A stretch of 64,000 nt of DNA from Thalassovita taeanensis (GTDB taxonomy: Bacteria > Pseudomonadota > Alphaproteobacteria > Rhodobacterales > Rhodobacteraceae). The stretch spans positions 372,001 through 436,000 of the forward strand of contig NZ_FOEP01000001.1 in the NCBI RefSeq assembly GCF_900110775.1, written 5' to 3'. Below, piece by piece: positions 49,001-58,869 of the stretch. Position numbers and translations under genes: made by a program. Numbering within the stretch: the stretch's first letter is position 1; each line of letters starts with the position of its first letter. The notes under the pieces are model-generated. The model worked only from the letters and a program-made list of their open reading frames with translations. It was not told the DNA's origin and made no database searches.

Positions 49001-51937
49001 AAATACAACGTCGCCACCTTCCCCTACCCCAACACGATCCCGACGCCTTTCCACAATCCGGGCGAGAGCGTTACCGATCCGGCGTTCTTTGTCTTCGACG
49101 GAAATGACACGCTGGACGGTGATCAAGGCGATGACCTGCTTGATGGCGGCACCGGCAACGACCGACTGATTGGCGGCCTCGGCGACGACCAGATTTGGGG
49201 CGGCGGGGATGACGGCAACGACACGATGATTGGCGGTTCTGGGAATGACACCCTGCATGGCGGTGGTGGGATCGACGAGGCCGTGTTTGACGTCGCTTCG
49301 ACGGATGTCAGCGTCACGGTCACCCCCGATGGCGCGCTGATCATGGCGTCTTTGGAAGGGACCGACCGGATTGATGCGGATGTGGAAATCTTCCGCTTTT
49401 CGGACGCAACCCTTACCTATGCCGAGGTCGCCGCGCTTGCGATTGGCGGCGGGACAGGAAACGACACACTGCTTGGCACGTCGAACAACGATACCATTGA
49501 CGGTGGCGACGGCGATGATGTCATTGATGGCCGCGGCGGTTATGACAGGCTTGATGGTGGCGCCGGCAACGACACCCTGCTGGGTGGTGATGGACGCGAC
49601 ACGCTGACCGGCGGCACGGGGATTGACCACTTCGAAGGGGGGGCTGGCAACGACCTCTATCTCATCGAAGACCCTGCCGAGACGATCTATGAGGCGCGCA
49701 ACAACGGCTACGACACCGTCTGGATCAACAAGGATTACGTCCTCTCGGAAAATATCGAAGAGCTTGTCGTTAAATACGGCGGTACGGTCAACGCAACGGG
49801 CAATAGCGGCGACAACCTGATGACGGGCTTTGCCACGGCCAACAACTTCTTCGGGATGGCGGGCGCGGATACTCTGATCGGGTACACCGGCACCGATTCC
49901 CTTGAGGGGGGCGACGGGAACGACAATCTGGAAGGTGGCGCAAGCAACGACCACGTGCACGGTGGCGCAGGCAACGACACGATCGACGGCGGCACCGGCG
50001 CTGATCACGCCATGGGTGGGACCGGAGATGATATTTTCTACATCGACGATGCGTTGGATGTGGTGCTCGAACTCCCCGGCGAAGGTTTGGACACAATCGT
50101 TTCAGCCATCAGCAAATACCTCCCGGCGCATGTCGAGAACCTGATCCTGACCGCAGAGGCAAACGACTATGCCTATGGCAACGATTTGGCGAACCTGCTT
50201 GTCGGTGATACGTCGAACAATACACTGCACGGCGGGGACGGCGACGATACAATCGTCGGCGGCGCAGGATATGACACCGCGACTTTCGATGCGGATCTTT
50301 CGCAAGTTGTCATTGCTCAGGGCGTCGGAGGCATCTGGGTTTCCTCGACCGGCGGCGTTGATTTCGTTGCCGACGACGTAGAGGGGCTGTCGTTCGCCAA
50401 TAATGGGTCAGTCAGCTATAGCTATGCCGTGCAGCTCTACCCTGCCCGCGCTGCGGGCACCGACCTTGACGATACGCTGTTTGGCACGCCTCTGGCAGAT
50501 CGGTTGATCGGGCGAGGTGGCAGCGACCGGATCGAAGCCCGCGCGGGTAATGACACCGTTGAAGGCGGCGCGGGCGACGACACACTGTTTGGCGAAGCCG
50601 GAGACGACAGGCTGCGAGGGGGAAGCGAGAACGATTCCCTGGAAGGCGGCGCGGGCGATGACCTGATAGAGGGCGAAGTCGGCGATGATCATGTGCATGG
50701 TGGCGACGGAAACGACACGCTGGATGGCGGGATCGGTGCGGATCATGCGATGGGCGGAGCTGGCGATGACGTCTATGTCGTCAACGAAGCGGGCGACGTT
50801 GTTGTTGAGGCGACTGGTGAGGGAATGGACAGCCTCTATACCAGCGTGACGTTCACTCTGCCGCAGAATGTCGAGGCTCTGTTTCTAATGGGGACGTCCG
50901 CCATCGACGCAATTGGCAATGGTGCCGCCAACCATTTGGTCGGAAACGCATTCGATAACGTTCTGACCGGCGGCGGCGGTGCGGATACCATAGACGGCGG
51001 CATCGGGACCGATACCGCTGTTATCGATGCCACGCGGGCGCAGGTGTCTGTTACCGAAAACGGCGATGCCATCGAGATCCTACTTGCTGGCGTCACAAGC
51101 GTCTTTCACGAAGTGGAATTCTTCCGCTTCAACGACATGACCCTTTCCGCCGCGTTGGCGACTCTTCCTCCTGCGGCAACAGCGGGCCCGGATTTGATCA
51201 ACGGCACAGCAGGGAATGACAGCATTGACGCACTTGCTGGCAATGACACCGTCAATGGTTTGGGCGGACACGACACGCTATTGGGCGGCGATGGCAATGA
51301 CCGTCTGGATGGTGGTGATGGAAATGACCGGCTTGAAGGCGGCGATGACGGCGATACGCTCATCGGCGGGGCTGGGGACGATTTCCTGTATGGCGGCGCG
51401 ACCGAGGCCGATTTGCGCGATGTGGTCTATGGCGGCGATGGCAACGACAATATCGACGGCGGTTATGGCAATGATGAGCTGCGTGGCGACAACGGTGACG
51501 ATACGGTTTCGGGCGGCTTCGGCACCGATACGGTCATTGGCGCGGACGGCAATGATGTGCTGACGGGCGGGGCGTGGTCCGACGTGCTCTACGGCAACGC
51601 GGGCAACGATTTCCTCAACGGCGGCTTCGGCTATGACCGGATGAACGGCGGGACAGGGGCCGACCGGTTCTTCCATCTCGGGGTCGCGGATCACGGCTCG
51701 GACTGGATACAGGACTATACGGCAGCGGATGGTGATGTTTTGGTCTTCGGCCGCGCGGCCACGATTGATCAGTTCCAGGTGAATCTGATCGAGACCGCCA
51801 ATGCCGGTACGGCCGGTGTCGAGGAGGCCTTTGTCATCTATCGCCCCACGGGTCAGATCTTGTGGGCGCTGGTTGATGGCGGCGGGCAGGACGAGATCAA
51901 TATTCAGATCACAGGCAATGTCTTTGATTTGCTATGA
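43025..51937 (+). CDS. Giant secreted RTX calcium-binding protein
   Basis: 2970 residues, the largest gene in the window. Residues 1-335 are helical without RTX repeats (coiled-coil-like [20 protein letters not shown], then an apolar helix stretch [20 protein letters not shown]). From about 380 onward GGxGxDxLxGxxGxD nonapeptides recur throughout. Interspersed are four YVVDDAGD...GTDTV...NVEN units (48160, 49660, 50035, 50770) and five beta modules ending VEFFRFxDxTL (47770, 48375, 49277, 50276, 51010). The C-terminus resembles a type I secretion signal, ending GNVFDLL. No enzymatic domain is recognised. No ABC/HlyD secretion genes are adjacent. It is flanked by IS elements. Confidence 0.9.
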   Translation: MPASQALVDLEAEILEFSGHLETTAGTVETVNDILGTAKDILEIPSDIHKAALRLEKVAKSGGVIAEAFSKIGVLKVVARPFKEVLYEVSDTFKKIDDKAQDLEKKFEPYIEKMEVAEEALDVINETLEDESKATKNLSDRIGLVNDRLNNAKIFVDSSVNTVQAIEIKARLTTLFSEIDTGATIAYNALAPMNNVMALVEKAADDLRNLLDLPDFQLLVDFKDQIQEIEDALGVLAAPLEAVYDAAGAVLDALGSIFGFLLKPLEAVLDAVLEATGIQGLIEDAADYITGLLPDIEILDTIQKALADAMDIEFNVLLNTGILDRLDALLAQLDPAQFLPSVIGPVTDIGENGSDGNDTHLALFHGEGGEYVRPTSGDDLIVGGDFDDTLNGGAGVDYLIGGGGDDTIDGGEGAPGERDVVIYSGYINDYSIVSELGADGLNHGVWYIGDYSMNSTTNDGYDKLIDVEDIVFMDATVPIGDLDTYIRTRSVDGSYGDSPAGYPFGWTDGIYGYYISRTYSDVREIGSAPEGYPDGQYKTGDLLYTSNGVDWVFTGPGFEEIWAGPGKDQITSYANGPISTEMGHPGDILGGEEGDDLFLIGAGSGIYDVVYGGSGVDSIVYQAMKSGLSVFMATGADDALFRPSSVAIDVDFNGRLQSDPNLPRVGVIRDVENINGTDYDDHFWGSAVSNIILGRAGNDQIRGLDGNDILRGGDGNDTLIGDRGDDVMDGGAGYNEFIGGWGSDTITGDESGFNTVIYGISASNTLSALNPSFVDFQTTGPADHDFNFRITVYRSATQGVAWVSKYDESGAFIGEDRLENMTRLVGTTGDDFIQAADGVVVQQIWGGDGNDTIEGGSGAQFANGSSNRLHGDGGDDHLYLGGVENQIYGDEGSDTIHVLAGQNVDRDFLTGGDGSHALAGIDVLNLTETEYSWQIYLNAGSGFGDLVGKSPLSMTAATDHKYIQATAGVNGAVARVPGTNQNGQVVEGVNFELRVPDSNTLTPGGTGRIGEFEVILASNNRDIIAVGSDENAILVQGNGGDDVLFSAQIFADSLFGGEGDDVLGTYNQSLGGDSFQRNYADDKIILLDGGDGDDTLVAGDVREDIIGGVGTDEVTYETGLGGVTIDLETGEASGGYAEGDHLDGIENVIGSVDDDILTGDSGTNVLTGYDGNDTLSGGHGDDVLFGNDGDDVLSGGEGNDQLHGGLGLDTLDGGDGIDTAIFSERQSHPKGGNFLITGLSVGVAVDLANHSAGGEMLWNIENVKGSMGNDTIFGDAGDNVLAGDLGADSINGREGDDVLDGGEGDDTIFGGDGDDWLSGGAGTNHLDGGAGYDTLDYGIVGYAMKIEMVGAGTRAAEATGLATRHAELDWAVWSDTVQEVADPLGRPGEMIQVGTDEVRYTYQLFDHGTDDPSDDTYRREDPITPERLFRLDPTFARTPSDLSPVRFLPDVLLPEQKFSVLKKYVVARDYFSGFELIAGGSGNDTIFGNDESTTFHGGFGADTIFAGGGIDTADFTGSEAGVTVNLTTGGNFRGDAEGDVLNGFEHLSGSQHGDHLTGNSGANVLVGGRGNDTLEGGAGEDTVVFDVASTEVGIGYAPEGFKVVQADGNVILEDDRVSADVEFFRFTDVTLTQAELIARIAQGNDQANTLIGTSQADIIPGRGGDDHIEGRGADDTLDGGAGNDTLLGEDGNDSLIGGTGIDDMFGGLGDDIYVVDDAGDQMTEAQDAGTDTVETAVSVRLSDNVENAILLGSDDIGVTGNDEDNRMTGNSGNNLFQGDTGTDTVVFDIAFADAQFDFSAPNFFLVTSTLGVDRLEDIEFLQFSDQLVDVTSLHESEVPTTSGRLYAGDYFDNDNGVDTSREGGGTQFLYFGTASQGSNRNNQFHFTTEFLAETGRAFYGGQGFQNYSTNNLSWIDTATVNRISVDFQGGNTADVSIDGLDLRLYDLINADWAFFEDSVFNRNDSMIGGYFDDHLLGYAGNDTIMGGQGDKEKYNVATFPYPNTIPTPFHNPGESVTDPAFFVFDGNDTLDGDQGDDLLDGGTGNDRLIGGLGDDQIWGGGDDGNDTMIGGSGNDTLHGGGGIDEAVFDVASTDVSVTVTPDGALIMASLEGTDRIDADVEIFRFSDATLTYAEVAALAIGGGTGNDTLLGTSNNDTIDGGDGDDVIDGRGGYDRLDGGAGNDTLLGGDGRDTLTGGTGIDHFEGGAGNDLYLIEDPAETIYEARNNGYDTVWINKDYVLSENIEELVVKYGGTVNATGNSGDNLMTGFATANNFFGMAGADTLIGYTGTDSLEGGDGNDNLEGGASNDHVHGGAGNDTIDGGTGADHAMGGTGDDIFYIDDALDVVLELPGEGLDTIVSAISKYLPAHVENLILTAEANDYAYGNDLANLLVGDTSNNTLHGGDGDDTIVGGAGYDTATFDADLSQVVIAQGVGGIWVSSTGGVDFVADDVEGLSFANNGSVSYSYAVQLYPARAAGTDLDDTLFGTPLADRLIGRGGSDRIEARAGNDTVEGGAGDDTLFGEAGDDRLRGGSENDSLEGGAGDDLIEGEVGDDHVHGGDGNDTLDGGIGADHAMGGAGDDVYVVNEAGDVVVEATGEGMDSLYTSVTFTLPQNVEALFLMGTSAIDAIGNGAANHLVGNAFDNVLTGGGGADTIDGGIGTDTAVIDATRAQVSVTENGDAIEILLAGVTSVFHEVEFFRFNDMTLSAALATLPPAATAGPDLINGTAGNDSIDALAGNDTVNGLGGHDTLLGGDGNDRLDGGDGNDRLEGGDDGDTLIGGAGDDFLYGGATEADLRDVVYGGDGNDNIDGGYGNDELRGDNGDDTVSGGFGTDTVIGADGNDVLTGGAWSDVLYGNAGNDFLNGGFGYDRMNGGTGADRFFHLGVADHGSDWIQDYTAADGDVLVFGRAATIDQFQVNLIETANAGTAGVEEAFVIYRPTGQILWALVDGGGQDEINIQITGNVFDLL

Positions 51938-52072
51938 TCTGAACTGATGCCGGTTTCGTGAACACCGGGACGAGGTGTTTATGAAATTGGAGAACAGCAA
52001 TGCCGAGAATATGAGCGCGAGCCGACACAGCTATGACGGCTCGCGATGTGAGTCTCGCGCAAGCGGCCAAAT
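51938..52072. other. Hairpins after the RTX gene
   Basis: AACACC (51961-51966) pairs with GGTGTT (51974-51979), and CGCGAGCCG (52016-52024) with CGGCTCGCG (52037-52045). Neither has a T tract. They may end the RTX transcript or be remains of a transposon end. Confidence 0.4.
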
Positions 52073-52545
52073 ATCTGGACAGCGAAGGGTTGGCTTTATT
52101 GGGTAGTCGTCACCGATCTACTCTCACCACGCGTCGTGGGTTGATCGATGAATTGACGATCTGGCGGCGCGGTCGGGCAAAGAAACTGTTGCATCACTCA
52201 GATCAGGGCAGCCAAATACACATCTGAACCGTTCCAATGCCTGACGGGAGACAACGGCATCACCTGTTCGATGAGCCGGTTTGGAAACGTCTGGGACGTT
52301 CGGCTGGTCCACGTCAGTGACGTCAAACGATCTGGGGGGTCGTTTGACGGCGCAAAATGCAGCTACCGAAACATTCTTCTCGTCGCTCAAGATCCAGCGC
52401 GTGATGCGCAAAGCCTACCGACCGCGCGATCAAGCCCGCACCAATGTCCTCAACGACATCGAACGCTTCTACAACCCGACACACCCCCACTCGTCCATCA
52501 AATATCTATGCCCTATCAATACGTGGAAAGAGCGATGAAAGCTTA
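52073..52545 (+). pseudogene. Decayed IS3-family OrfB transposase
   Basis: Three frames together give IWTAKGWLYWVVVTDLLSPRVVG, then a stop where W is expected, then LLHHSDQGSQ (second catalytic D), GITCSMSRFGN, and ATETFFSSLKIQRVMRKAYRPRDQ with FYNPTHPHSSIKYL. These are the IS3 DDE-core blocks in order, broken by at least two frameshifts and a stop. It differs from the intact IS at 41586, so it derives from another insertion. Confidence 0.75.
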
Positions 52546-52670
52546 AATTACCCGTCCACGAAACCGGCACAGCTCATTCTTCGACACGGATCAATCCCAA
52601 TTGGCCGCGTGAACCCAAACAAATCTCATCCTAAACGACCCGCAAACCAGTCCAAAATAGTGGAACCACT

Positions 52671-53177
52671 TCAGATCAAAGGATCGTAAGACCACTGCAA
52701 AAGGCCTTGGCGTTGACGGGGGCGGCAAAAGACATCGCCAGGATAGCAGTTGGCCCGGATTTGCCCGGCATGACGCGCAAACCCTTTCCATCGTTTGATT
52801 TGAATGCGATCGATATCGGCAAGGCGCCGACCAAGATAGTATCGGCAATACCATTGAAACCATCCGCGCGGATCGGGGCCGTATATCCACCCTTTCTGTT
52901 GCCAGACCTTGAGGGGCTGACGGCTTTTAACACCGAAAAAGTTCAGGGTTATGTCAGGTTTTGGACTAATTTTCGCGTTCTGATACCACTCGGAGGGGAA
53001 TTCGTCGGTACAATCGTTGAGGTAGCGGCCCTCGAACACACCCATTTCCAGCATCGTTTGAGGCGAATAGTGGGGTTTGAACTCAACATCAAACTGCTCA
53101 CCTTCCGGCGCTGACAGAGTATATCTATATCCGGTTTGCATCTTGTCATTTACGACAATTTCTCTTCGGTCAGTCAT
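52671..53177 (-). CDS. Conserved protein of unknown function
   Basis: 168 residues from MTDRREIVVNDKMQTGYRYTLSAPEG. It has a distinctive aromatic-rich pattern: YSPQTMLEMGVFEGRYLNDCTDEFPSEWYQNAK, LNFFGVKSRQPLKVWQQKGWIYGPDPRGWFQWYCRYYLGRR, and HAGQIRANCYPGDVFCRPRQRQGLLQW. I recall similar proteins in many bacteria annotated only as hypothetical. The Cys pair and many Trp residues suggest a compact fold, perhaps nucleic-acid-associated given the basic C-terminus. An alternative start at 53228 would add 17 residues. It is the first apparently core gene right of the island. Confidence 0.75.
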   Translation of the reverse strand: MTDRREIVVNDKMQTGYRYTLSAPEGEQFDVEFKPHYSPQTMLEMGVFEGRYLNDCTDEFPSEWYQNAKISPKPDITLNFFGVKSRQPLKVWQQKGWIYGPDPRGWFQWYCRYYLGRRLADIDRIQIKRWKGFARHAGQIRANCYPGDVFCRPRQRQGLLQWSYDPLI

Positions 53178-53503
53178 GGCCTTCTCTTCGCTCAATGGTG
53201 CTCCGATTGCGTCCAAATCTAAACACATGGTCGCGGCATCCTAGCAGATCCGAAGGAGGTCGTCAGGCTGACATGGCCACTTTTCTCTCTGACGAACAGC
53301 ATCGGGATCAAGTTCTTTGGCTATGGCGAACGGCGTGCTCGCAAACACAGCATGCGGCAGCGGCGCGGGCTCGTTGAACCGATTGCCTGCCCTTGGCACG
53401 GCAGATCGCGTGCGCGTGGCCAAAACACAACGAGCAACAGGGACGTCACGCATCAGGTATTTGTTCAACAATAGCGCCCCATCCGCCCCGCCGTCATCAA
53501 TCT
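53178..53503. other. 326-bp region without a supported gene
   Basis: Open frames exist on both strands but have neither ribosome sites nor recognisable sequence, and the minus frame continues as a shadow into the allophanate hydrolase gene. No terminator stem was found. It may be remnant DNA at the island border. Confidence 0.4.
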
Positions 53504-55300
53504 TCAGGCCGTATGTCCAAGGTATTTCCGCCAATCCCCGATTTCGGAAATATCTGTGGCGCCCTCGGTCCCGCTCGCCTCGCAAACAAAGCCTTTCACC
53601 CAGGTTCCATCCGATAATTCGATTGATCCGATCCCAAGCGGCGCTGGAATACCCTCGACGAAACTCCCAAGCGCGCTTTTCGGCAGGGACCAAATTTCCA
53701 GTGCGACCGAGGCGGCCGGTTGCGTAATCGCGCGAACAAGGCCCGGCCGTTCCGGCGGCCCGCCCGCCAATGCGTAGAACTGGTACTGCGCCGCAGTCTG
53801 CGCTTTGCGCAGAAACTGGCCGCCGCGATCAGAAAGCTGCCAGTTGAGCGGCAGACCCGCCATATGCGCACCACAGACGGCAAGCTCGATGGTGTCCGAA
53901 GCCGCCGCGGCTAACGGTGCGGGGTTCGGGACCGAATGCGGTGTGGCCCCCATGTTACGCGAACATGCCTGCTCGAAGCCGCGCGCGACCGATGCGACCT
54001 TGGCGTCCTGCCCCGCCTGCGCCAACAATGTGACGCTGCCCGGCCTGCCATCTCTGCGCGCCGCCGTGGGCACGGCGATGCCGCACATGTCCAGAAGATT
54101 GACGAAATTTGTATAGGTTCCAAAGTTTGAATTCGGCGTAATCGGGTCCGCCTCCAGATCGGCCACGCTGTAGAACGTCGGAATTGTCGGCACGCAAAGC
54201 ATGTCGAGACCGGCGAGCATAGGTTCGGCCGCGCGTTTGAGGTCCGCCAGCCTGTAAATGCCCCGGAACGCATCGGCGGCGGACATCGTTTCGGCATGCG
54301 TGATGATCTGTCGGGTAACGGGATGAACGGCATCAGGGTCGCGCGTCAGAAGATCCTGGATGACCGTGTAGCGCTCGGCAACCCAAGCGCCCTCATAAAG
54401 CATACGCGCCACGGCATAGAGCGGGCTGAAATCTATATGTTCGATCCGCGCGCCCGTGGCCGCGAGGGCAGCAACATCACGGTCGAATGCTTCTTTCTGA
54501 ATCTGGTCCCCGAAAAATTCGATGGACGCGGCATCAGGAACTCCGATCCGAATATCTGATGCAGGGGCGGTGAGTTTCTCATGCACAAGAAGTTTGGAGT
54601 ACGCGTCGGCCGGATCATACCCTCGCGCCACGGCAAAGGCCGCGTAAGCATCATCAACGGTCAGCGCAAAAATCGAAATCGTATCCAACGTACGACAGGC
54701 TGGCACCACACCAGTCGCCGACAATGCGCCCAGCGTGGGCTTCAGCCCGACAATGTTATTGAGTGCAGCAGGCACCCGGCCAGATCCTGCAGTGTCTGTA
54801 CCAAGCGAAAAGGTCACGATCCCGTGGCCCACAATTACGCCAGAACCGCCCGAAGACCCGCCCGGCACAATCAGTGGATCAACCGCATTGCGCGGCGCGC
54901 CATAGGGCGTGCGCACCCCGACAAGACCCGTGGCGAATTGATCCAGATTGGTCTTACCGATCATCAACGCACCGGCAGCCCGCAAATTCGCGATGACAAA
55001 GGCGTCGGCCTCGGGGGTATAGGCGTACGCCGGGCAACCGGCTGTCGTCTCGATCCCTCCCACATCGATATTGTCCTTAGCCGCGAAGGGGATCCCCCAG
55101 AGCGGCAAGGATGGATCATATGCCCCCAGTCCCGCCGCCTCGGCCCGCAGACTGTCGCGGTCGCGCAGGTGAATGAAAATCCCCGGATCATTGACGGCAT
55201 CCAGCCGGGCAAAAATTTCGTCGATGACATCGATCGGGCGCGTACCCGTCGCATAGGCGTCTTTCAGGCTGGTCAATGTGAAGGGCAGATCGCTTAGCAT
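53504..55300 (-). CDS. atzF: Allophanate hydrolase (AtzF-type amidase)
   Basis: 598 residues. The amidase-signature domain carries the Ser-cisSer-Lys triad: K75 (AAKDNIDVGG), S149/S150 (PGGSSGGSG) and S173 (GTDTAGSGR). A C-terminal domain of about 130 residues (from VCGAHMAGLPLNWQLSDRGGQF) is the extra domain that distinguishes AtzF from simple amidases. AtzF splits allophanate to ammonia and CO2 in urea/biuret/s-triazine breakdown. No urea carboxylase lies nearby; instead it follows an ABC importer operon, so the importer may bring in an allophanate precursor. CGGAGA lies before the ATG. Confidence 0.88.
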   Translation of the reverse strand: MLSDLPFTLTSLKDAYATGTRPIDVIDEIFARLDAVNDPGIFIHLRDRDSLRAEAAGLGAYDPSLPLWGIPFAAKDNIDVGGIETTAGCPAYAYTPEADAFVIANLRAAGALMIGKTNLDQFATGLVGVRTPYGAPRNAVDPLIVPGGSSGGSGVIVGHGIVTFSLGTDTAGSGRVPAALNNIVGLKPTLGALSATGVVPACRTLDTISIFALTVDDAYAAFAVARGYDPADAYSKLLVHEKLTAPASDIRIGVPDAASIEFFGDQIQKEAFDRDVAALAATGARIEHIDFSPLYAVARMLYEGAWVAERYTVIQDLLTRDPDAVHPVTRQIITHAETMSAADAFRGIYRLADLKRAAEPMLAGLDMLCVPTIPTFYSVADLEADPITPNSNFGTYTNFVNLLDMCGIAVPTAARRDGRPGSVTLLAQAGQDAKVASVARGFEQACSRNMGATPHSVPNPAPLAAAASDTIELAVCGAHMAGLPLNWQLSDRGGQFLRKAQTAAQYQFYALAGGPPERPGLVRAITQPAASVALEIWSLPKSALGSFVEGIPAPLGIGSIELSDGTWVKGFVCEASGTEGATDISEIGDWRKYLGHTA

Positions 55301-55318
55301 AACAATGTCTCCGGTTAT

Positions 55319-56950
55319 TCAGGCCACTTGGCGGCGCGCAGGTGGTTTGGGCGCCGCCGCCAGCAGCGTCTTGGTATAGTCGTGTTGCGGATTGGACATG
55401 ACATCCTGTGCAGGGCCTTGCTCGACGATCTCGCCCGCTTTCATCACGATCACATGGTCGCACAACAACCGCACAACATGCAGATCATGGCTGACAAACA
55501 GATAGGTCATGCCAAGCTTGGCGCGCAGATCGACCAGCAGGTTCAGAACGACGGCCTGAATCGACACGTCCAGCGCGGCGGTCGGTTCGTCCAGGATCAG
55601 GAATTTGGGCTCCAGTGCCACCGCACGTGCAATCCCCACGCGCGCCTTCTGACCGCCCGAAAGCTGATGTGGAAAGCGATCGAGCAAAGGTAGCGGCAGG
55701 CCGACAAGCGTGGCCAGTTCCTCGACCCGAGTCGCCAGTTTCGCACCGCGCAACCCGCCCAGCCGATGCAAAGGGTCCGCAATCGTCTGACGCGCTGTAT
55801 GACGCGGGTTGAGGCTGTCGGTGGCATCCTGAAACACCATCTGAATTTCGGCGCGGCGCGGGTTGCGGGCAAATCCCTGCGCCGGGATGCCCGCGATGTC
55901 GTGGCCATCAAACAGGATTTCGCCGCTGGTGGCATCCATCAGGCGCACCAGAATTTCCGATGTGGTGGATTTTCCACAGCCACTTTCCCCAACCAGCCCA
56001 ACGCTTTGGCCCTGCTTGATACTAAAGGAAATGCCCTTGACCGCATGGACCGGGCCAGAGGATCCGCGATAGGTCTTGGTCAGGTTACGCACCTCAACAA
56101 GCGGACGGTCATGCACATGATGGGGCAGCTCAGCCTTTCGGTCCTCGGGCGGCAGCAGGCTGCGAATGCTTTCGCCAACGCGCGGGGTCGCATCCACCAG
56201 CTTGCGGCTGTAGGGATGCTGTGGCGCGCTGAAAATCTGCACCGGATCGCCCTGCTCGACAATCACCCCGTCCTTCATCACCATGATCCGGTCGCAATAT
56301 TGCGCCGCAAGGCCAAGGTCATGGGTGATCAGGATGCTGCTCATGCCGCGTTCGCGGATCAGGTCACGCACCAGATCCATCACCGCCTTTTGCGTAGTGA
56401 TATCCAGCCCTGTCGTGGGCTCGTCCGCAATCAGCAGACGCGGATCACAGGCCAGTGCAATGGCGCAAACGATACGTTGGCACATGCCGCCCGAAAGCTC
56501 GAACGGATAGGCATCATAGCGCGCTTCGGCATCGTTGATACGCACCGCCCTGAGCGCGGCAATCGCCTTGGCGCGGGCATCCTGACGGGTGGCGCGGGCA
56601 TGGCGGCGCAACACATCCTCGATCTGATGGCCCACCTTGCGGATCGGGTTCAGCGCGGCGCGCGGGTTCTGAAAGATCATCGAAATTTCGCGGCCGCGAA
56701 TGTCGCGCATGTCGCGTTCCGCTGCGCGGCGCAGGTCGATCCCGCTATAGGTCGCCTCGCCCGCCGCGATGGTGCCGCCCGCATCCAGAATGCGCATCAA
56801 GGCATAGGAGGTCACCGATTTTCCCGACCCGCTTTCGCCGACGATGCCAAGGATTTCGCCTTTGGCCAAATCAAAGCTGATACCGCGCACCGCGTCGACG
56901 GTGCCGCGCCGGGTCTGAAACGACACGGCAAGGTCTTTGACGCTCAACAT
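55319..56950 (-). CDS. Dipeptide-type ABC transporter ATPase, two fused domains (DppD-DppF-like)
   Basis: 543 residues from MLSVKDLAVSFQTRRG. Two complete ATPase units lie in tandem. The first has GESGSGKS, LSGGMCQRI and LLIADEPTTGLD; the second, from about 275, has GESGCGKS, LSGGQKARVGIARA and FLILDEPTAALD. Each ends with the oligopeptide-transporter C-terminal extension type. The ATG at 56950 is preferred over GTG at 56956 because AAGGA is better spaced. It energises the two permeases encoded upstream; the start region overlaps the second permease end. Substrate probably peptide-like or an amide. Confidence 0.93.
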   Translation of the reverse strand: MLSVKDLAVSFQTRRGTVDAVRGISFDLAKGEILGIVGESGSGKSVTSYALMRILDAGGTIAAGEATYSGIDLRRAAERDMRDIRGREISMIFQNPRAALNPIRKVGHQIEDVLRRHARATRQDARAKAIAALRAVRINDAEARYDAYPFELSGGMCQRIVCAIALACDPRLLIADEPTTGLDITTQKAVMDLVRDLIRERGMSSILITHDLGLAAQYCDRIMVMKDGVIVEQGDPVQIFSAPQHPYSRKLVDATPRVGESIRSLLPPEDRKAELPHHVHDRPLVEVRNLTKTYRGSSGPVHAVKGISFSIKQGQSVGLVGESGCGKSTTSEILVRLMDATSGEILFDGHDIAGIPAQGFARNPRRAEIQMVFQDATDSLNPRHTARQTIADPLHRLGGLRGAKLATRVEELATLVGLPLPLLDRFPHQLSGGQKARVGIARAVALEPKFLILDEPTAALDVSIQAVVLNLLVDLRAKLGMTYLFVSHDLHVVRLLCDHVIVMKAGEIVEQGPAQDVMSNPQHDYTKTLLAAAPKPPARRQVA

Positions 56951-56952
56951 GC

Positions 56953-57831
56953 TCACGTCCTTTTGCGGGGGTCGACGATATCACGAAGCCCGTCGCCCAG
57001 AAGGTTGAAGGTAAAGACGGCCATCATCAGCCAAAGCCCCGGAAAAACCGCCATCCACCATTCGCCCGAGACGATGAAATTCGCGCCTTCGGCTACCATG
57101 ATCCCCCACTCCGGGGTCGGTGGGCGCACGCCGAGCCCGATAAAAGACAGCCCCGCCGCATTCAGGATCGCCCAGCCGAGGTTCAGCGATACCTGCACCA
57201 TCATCGGTGGCAGCGCGTTTGGGAAGATATGCATCGCCAAAACGCGGACATCGGAATTGCCGGACAGTTTGGCGGCTTGAGCAAACCCTGCGCTGCGGCG
57301 GATGTTCACCTCGGCGCGGACAAGCCGGGCATAGAACGGCACGTTGATGATCGCGGTGGCATAGATGATATTCTCGATCGTATTGCCAAGCGCGGCCACG
57401 ATCCCCATCGCCAGCACGAACAGTGGAAAGGCCATGATCGTATCAAGGATGCGGTTCAACACGATATCCGGCCAGCCCCCCCAATACCCCGCGATACAGC
57501 CCAGAACAGAGCCCACCACAAAGGACAGCGCGACGGCCGCCACCGAAATCCACAGGTCCAGGCGCGTGGCCACAATGACGCGGCTAAAGACATCCCGGCC
57601 CACGTTATCGGTGCCGAACCAGTGATCCCAAGACGGGGGATGTAGCGCTTTTGCGGCGTTGGTCTGTAGCGGATCATAGGGCACCAGCGCAGGACCAAGG
57701 ATCGCGGACAGCATGATCAGCGCGAACATCCCGAAGGCCAGCAAAGTCACCGGATTAGCACGCAGGACATAGATCAGATGATCAAAGCCGCCGGTTGCCT
57801 TGGGCGTTGTTTTCAAGGGCGTATCCGTCAT
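56953..57831 (-). CDS. ABC transporter permease (DppC-like)
   Basis: 292 residues. A cytoplasmic N-terminus precedes a membrane helix (VTLLAFGMFALIMLSAILGPAL), then a periplasmic loop with HWFGTDNVGRDVFSRVI, the signature of DppC/OppC permeases. Five more helices and the EAA-type coupling loop (AAKLSGNSDVRVLAMHIFPNALPP) follow. Its start overlaps the DppB-like stop (ATGA). Confidence 0.93.
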   Translation of the reverse strand: MTDTPLKTTPKATGGFDHLIYVLRANPVTLLAFGMFALIMLSAILGPALVPYDPLQTNAAKALHPPSWDHWFGTDNVGRDVFSRVIVATRLDLWISVAAVALSFVVGSVLGCIAGYWGGWPDIVLNRILDTIMAFPLFVLAMGIVAALGNTIENIIYATAIINVPFYARLVRAEVNIRRSAGFAQAAKLSGNSDVRVLAMHIFPNALPPMMVQVSLNLGWAILNAAGLSFIGLGVRPPTPEWGIMVAEGANFIVSGEWWMAVFPGLWLMMAVFTFNLLGDGLRDIVDPRKRT

Positions 57832-58865
57832 TTTGAGGAGAACCCGATACGCGGATCAATCGCGGTATAAAGCAGGTCGATCACCAGGTTGAGCGCAACG
57901 AACAGCAGTGCCATAGCCAGAACAAAGCCCTGCACGGCGGCATAGTCCGACACCACAAGCGCCTCGACCGCGTAGGATCCGATGCCGGGCCAGGCAAAGA
58001 CCTTTTCCACCAGAACATTGGCGCCAAGTGTAAAGGAAAAGACCATGCCCAAGGTCGTCACCACCGGAAGCAGCGCATTGCGAAAGGCATATCCATAAAG
58101 GATGGTGCCACGGGACAATCCGGCGGCCCGCGCCGTGCGGATGAAATCCGACGACAACGCCGTCAGCATCGCCGCGCGCGTCATCCGCGCAATCGGCGCA
58201 AGAGTGAACAAAGCCAGAGTAATCGCCGGCAGGATCAACTGTTTCGCCGCCCCGCGCCAGGTTTCCCAGTCGCCCATAAGCGCGGCGTCGATCAGGTAAA
58301 ACCCGGTGACACGGTCAGGATCCAGATAGATGAAATCCAGCCGCCCCAAAGGCGACGGCGCAATGCCAAGGAGATAGTAAAACACATAGATCAGTACGAT
58401 CCCGGTAAAGAACGTCGGTAAAGAAACCCCCGCAGTCACCAGCACACGACACAGATGATCGACCCAGGATCCGGGGCGTGTGGCCGCCAGAATCCCCAAA
58501 GGAATAGCGATGCCACACGACAGGATCAGCGCCGTCAGCGTCAGCTCCAACGAGGCGGGCAAGCGACTTGCCAGATCGGTTGCGACCGGTCGACCGCTTG
58601 AAATCGACTGCCCCAGATCCCCCTGCATCAGATCGCCAACATAGATGAAAAACTGTTGAATCAAGGGCTTGTCCAGCCCCAGAGCCTTGCGCACCTCCGC
58701 AATGGAGGCTTCATCCGCCGCTGCCCCGGCAAAATAGGCCGCAGGATCACCGGGCAGCGTCCGGGTCAGCAGAAAGCTAATGACCACGACACCGATGACG
58801 ACCGGAATAGACTGCGCGACGCGAAAGGCGACGGCGCGCAGCCGGGGATATGCGGCGACGGACAC
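57828..58865 (-). CDS. ABC transporter permease (DppB-like)
   Basis: 345 residues with a GTG start at 58865 (VSVAAYPRLRAVAFRVAQSIPVVIGVVVISFLL), 4 bases after the binding-protein stop. The longer frame runs into that gene. TRTLPGDPAAYFAG and the C-terminal EAA loop (ARAAGLSRGTILYGYAFRNALLP) are typical of DppB/OppB. Six membrane helices are expected. It pairs with the DppC-like permease. Confidence 0.92.
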   Translation of the reverse strand: MSVAAYPRLRAVAFRVAQSIPVVIGVVVISFLLTRTLPGDPAAYFAGAAADEASIAEVRKALGLDKPLIQQFFIYVGDLMQGDLGQSISSGRPVATDLASRLPASLELTLTALILSCGIAIPLGILAATRPGSWVDHLCRVLVTAGVSLPTFFTGIVLIYVFYYLLGIAPSPLGRLDFIYLDPDRVTGFYLIDAALMGDWETWRGAAKQLILPAITLALFTLAPIARMTRAAMLTALSSDFIRTARAAGLSRGTILYGYAFRNALLPVVTTLGMVFSFTLGANVLVEKVFAWPGIGSYAVEALVVSDYAAVQGFVLAMALLFVALNLVIDLLYTAIDPRIGFSSK

Positions 58866-58869
58866 AGGC

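Noticed and set aside
48647-50008. 453-codon minus-strand frame inside the RTX gene
   Set aside because: Arises from the repeated GGCGAC codons of the RTX repeats read backwards; low-complexity Val/Ile/Ala sequence.
44150-51700. Regularly spaced DNA repeats that could suggest a CRISPR array
   Set aside because: The repeats are degenerate, coding and without unique spacers of constant length; they encode RTX nonapeptides.
55766-57280. 504-codon plus-strand frame opposite the ABC ATPase and permease
   Set aside because: Antisense shadow across two well-identified genes.
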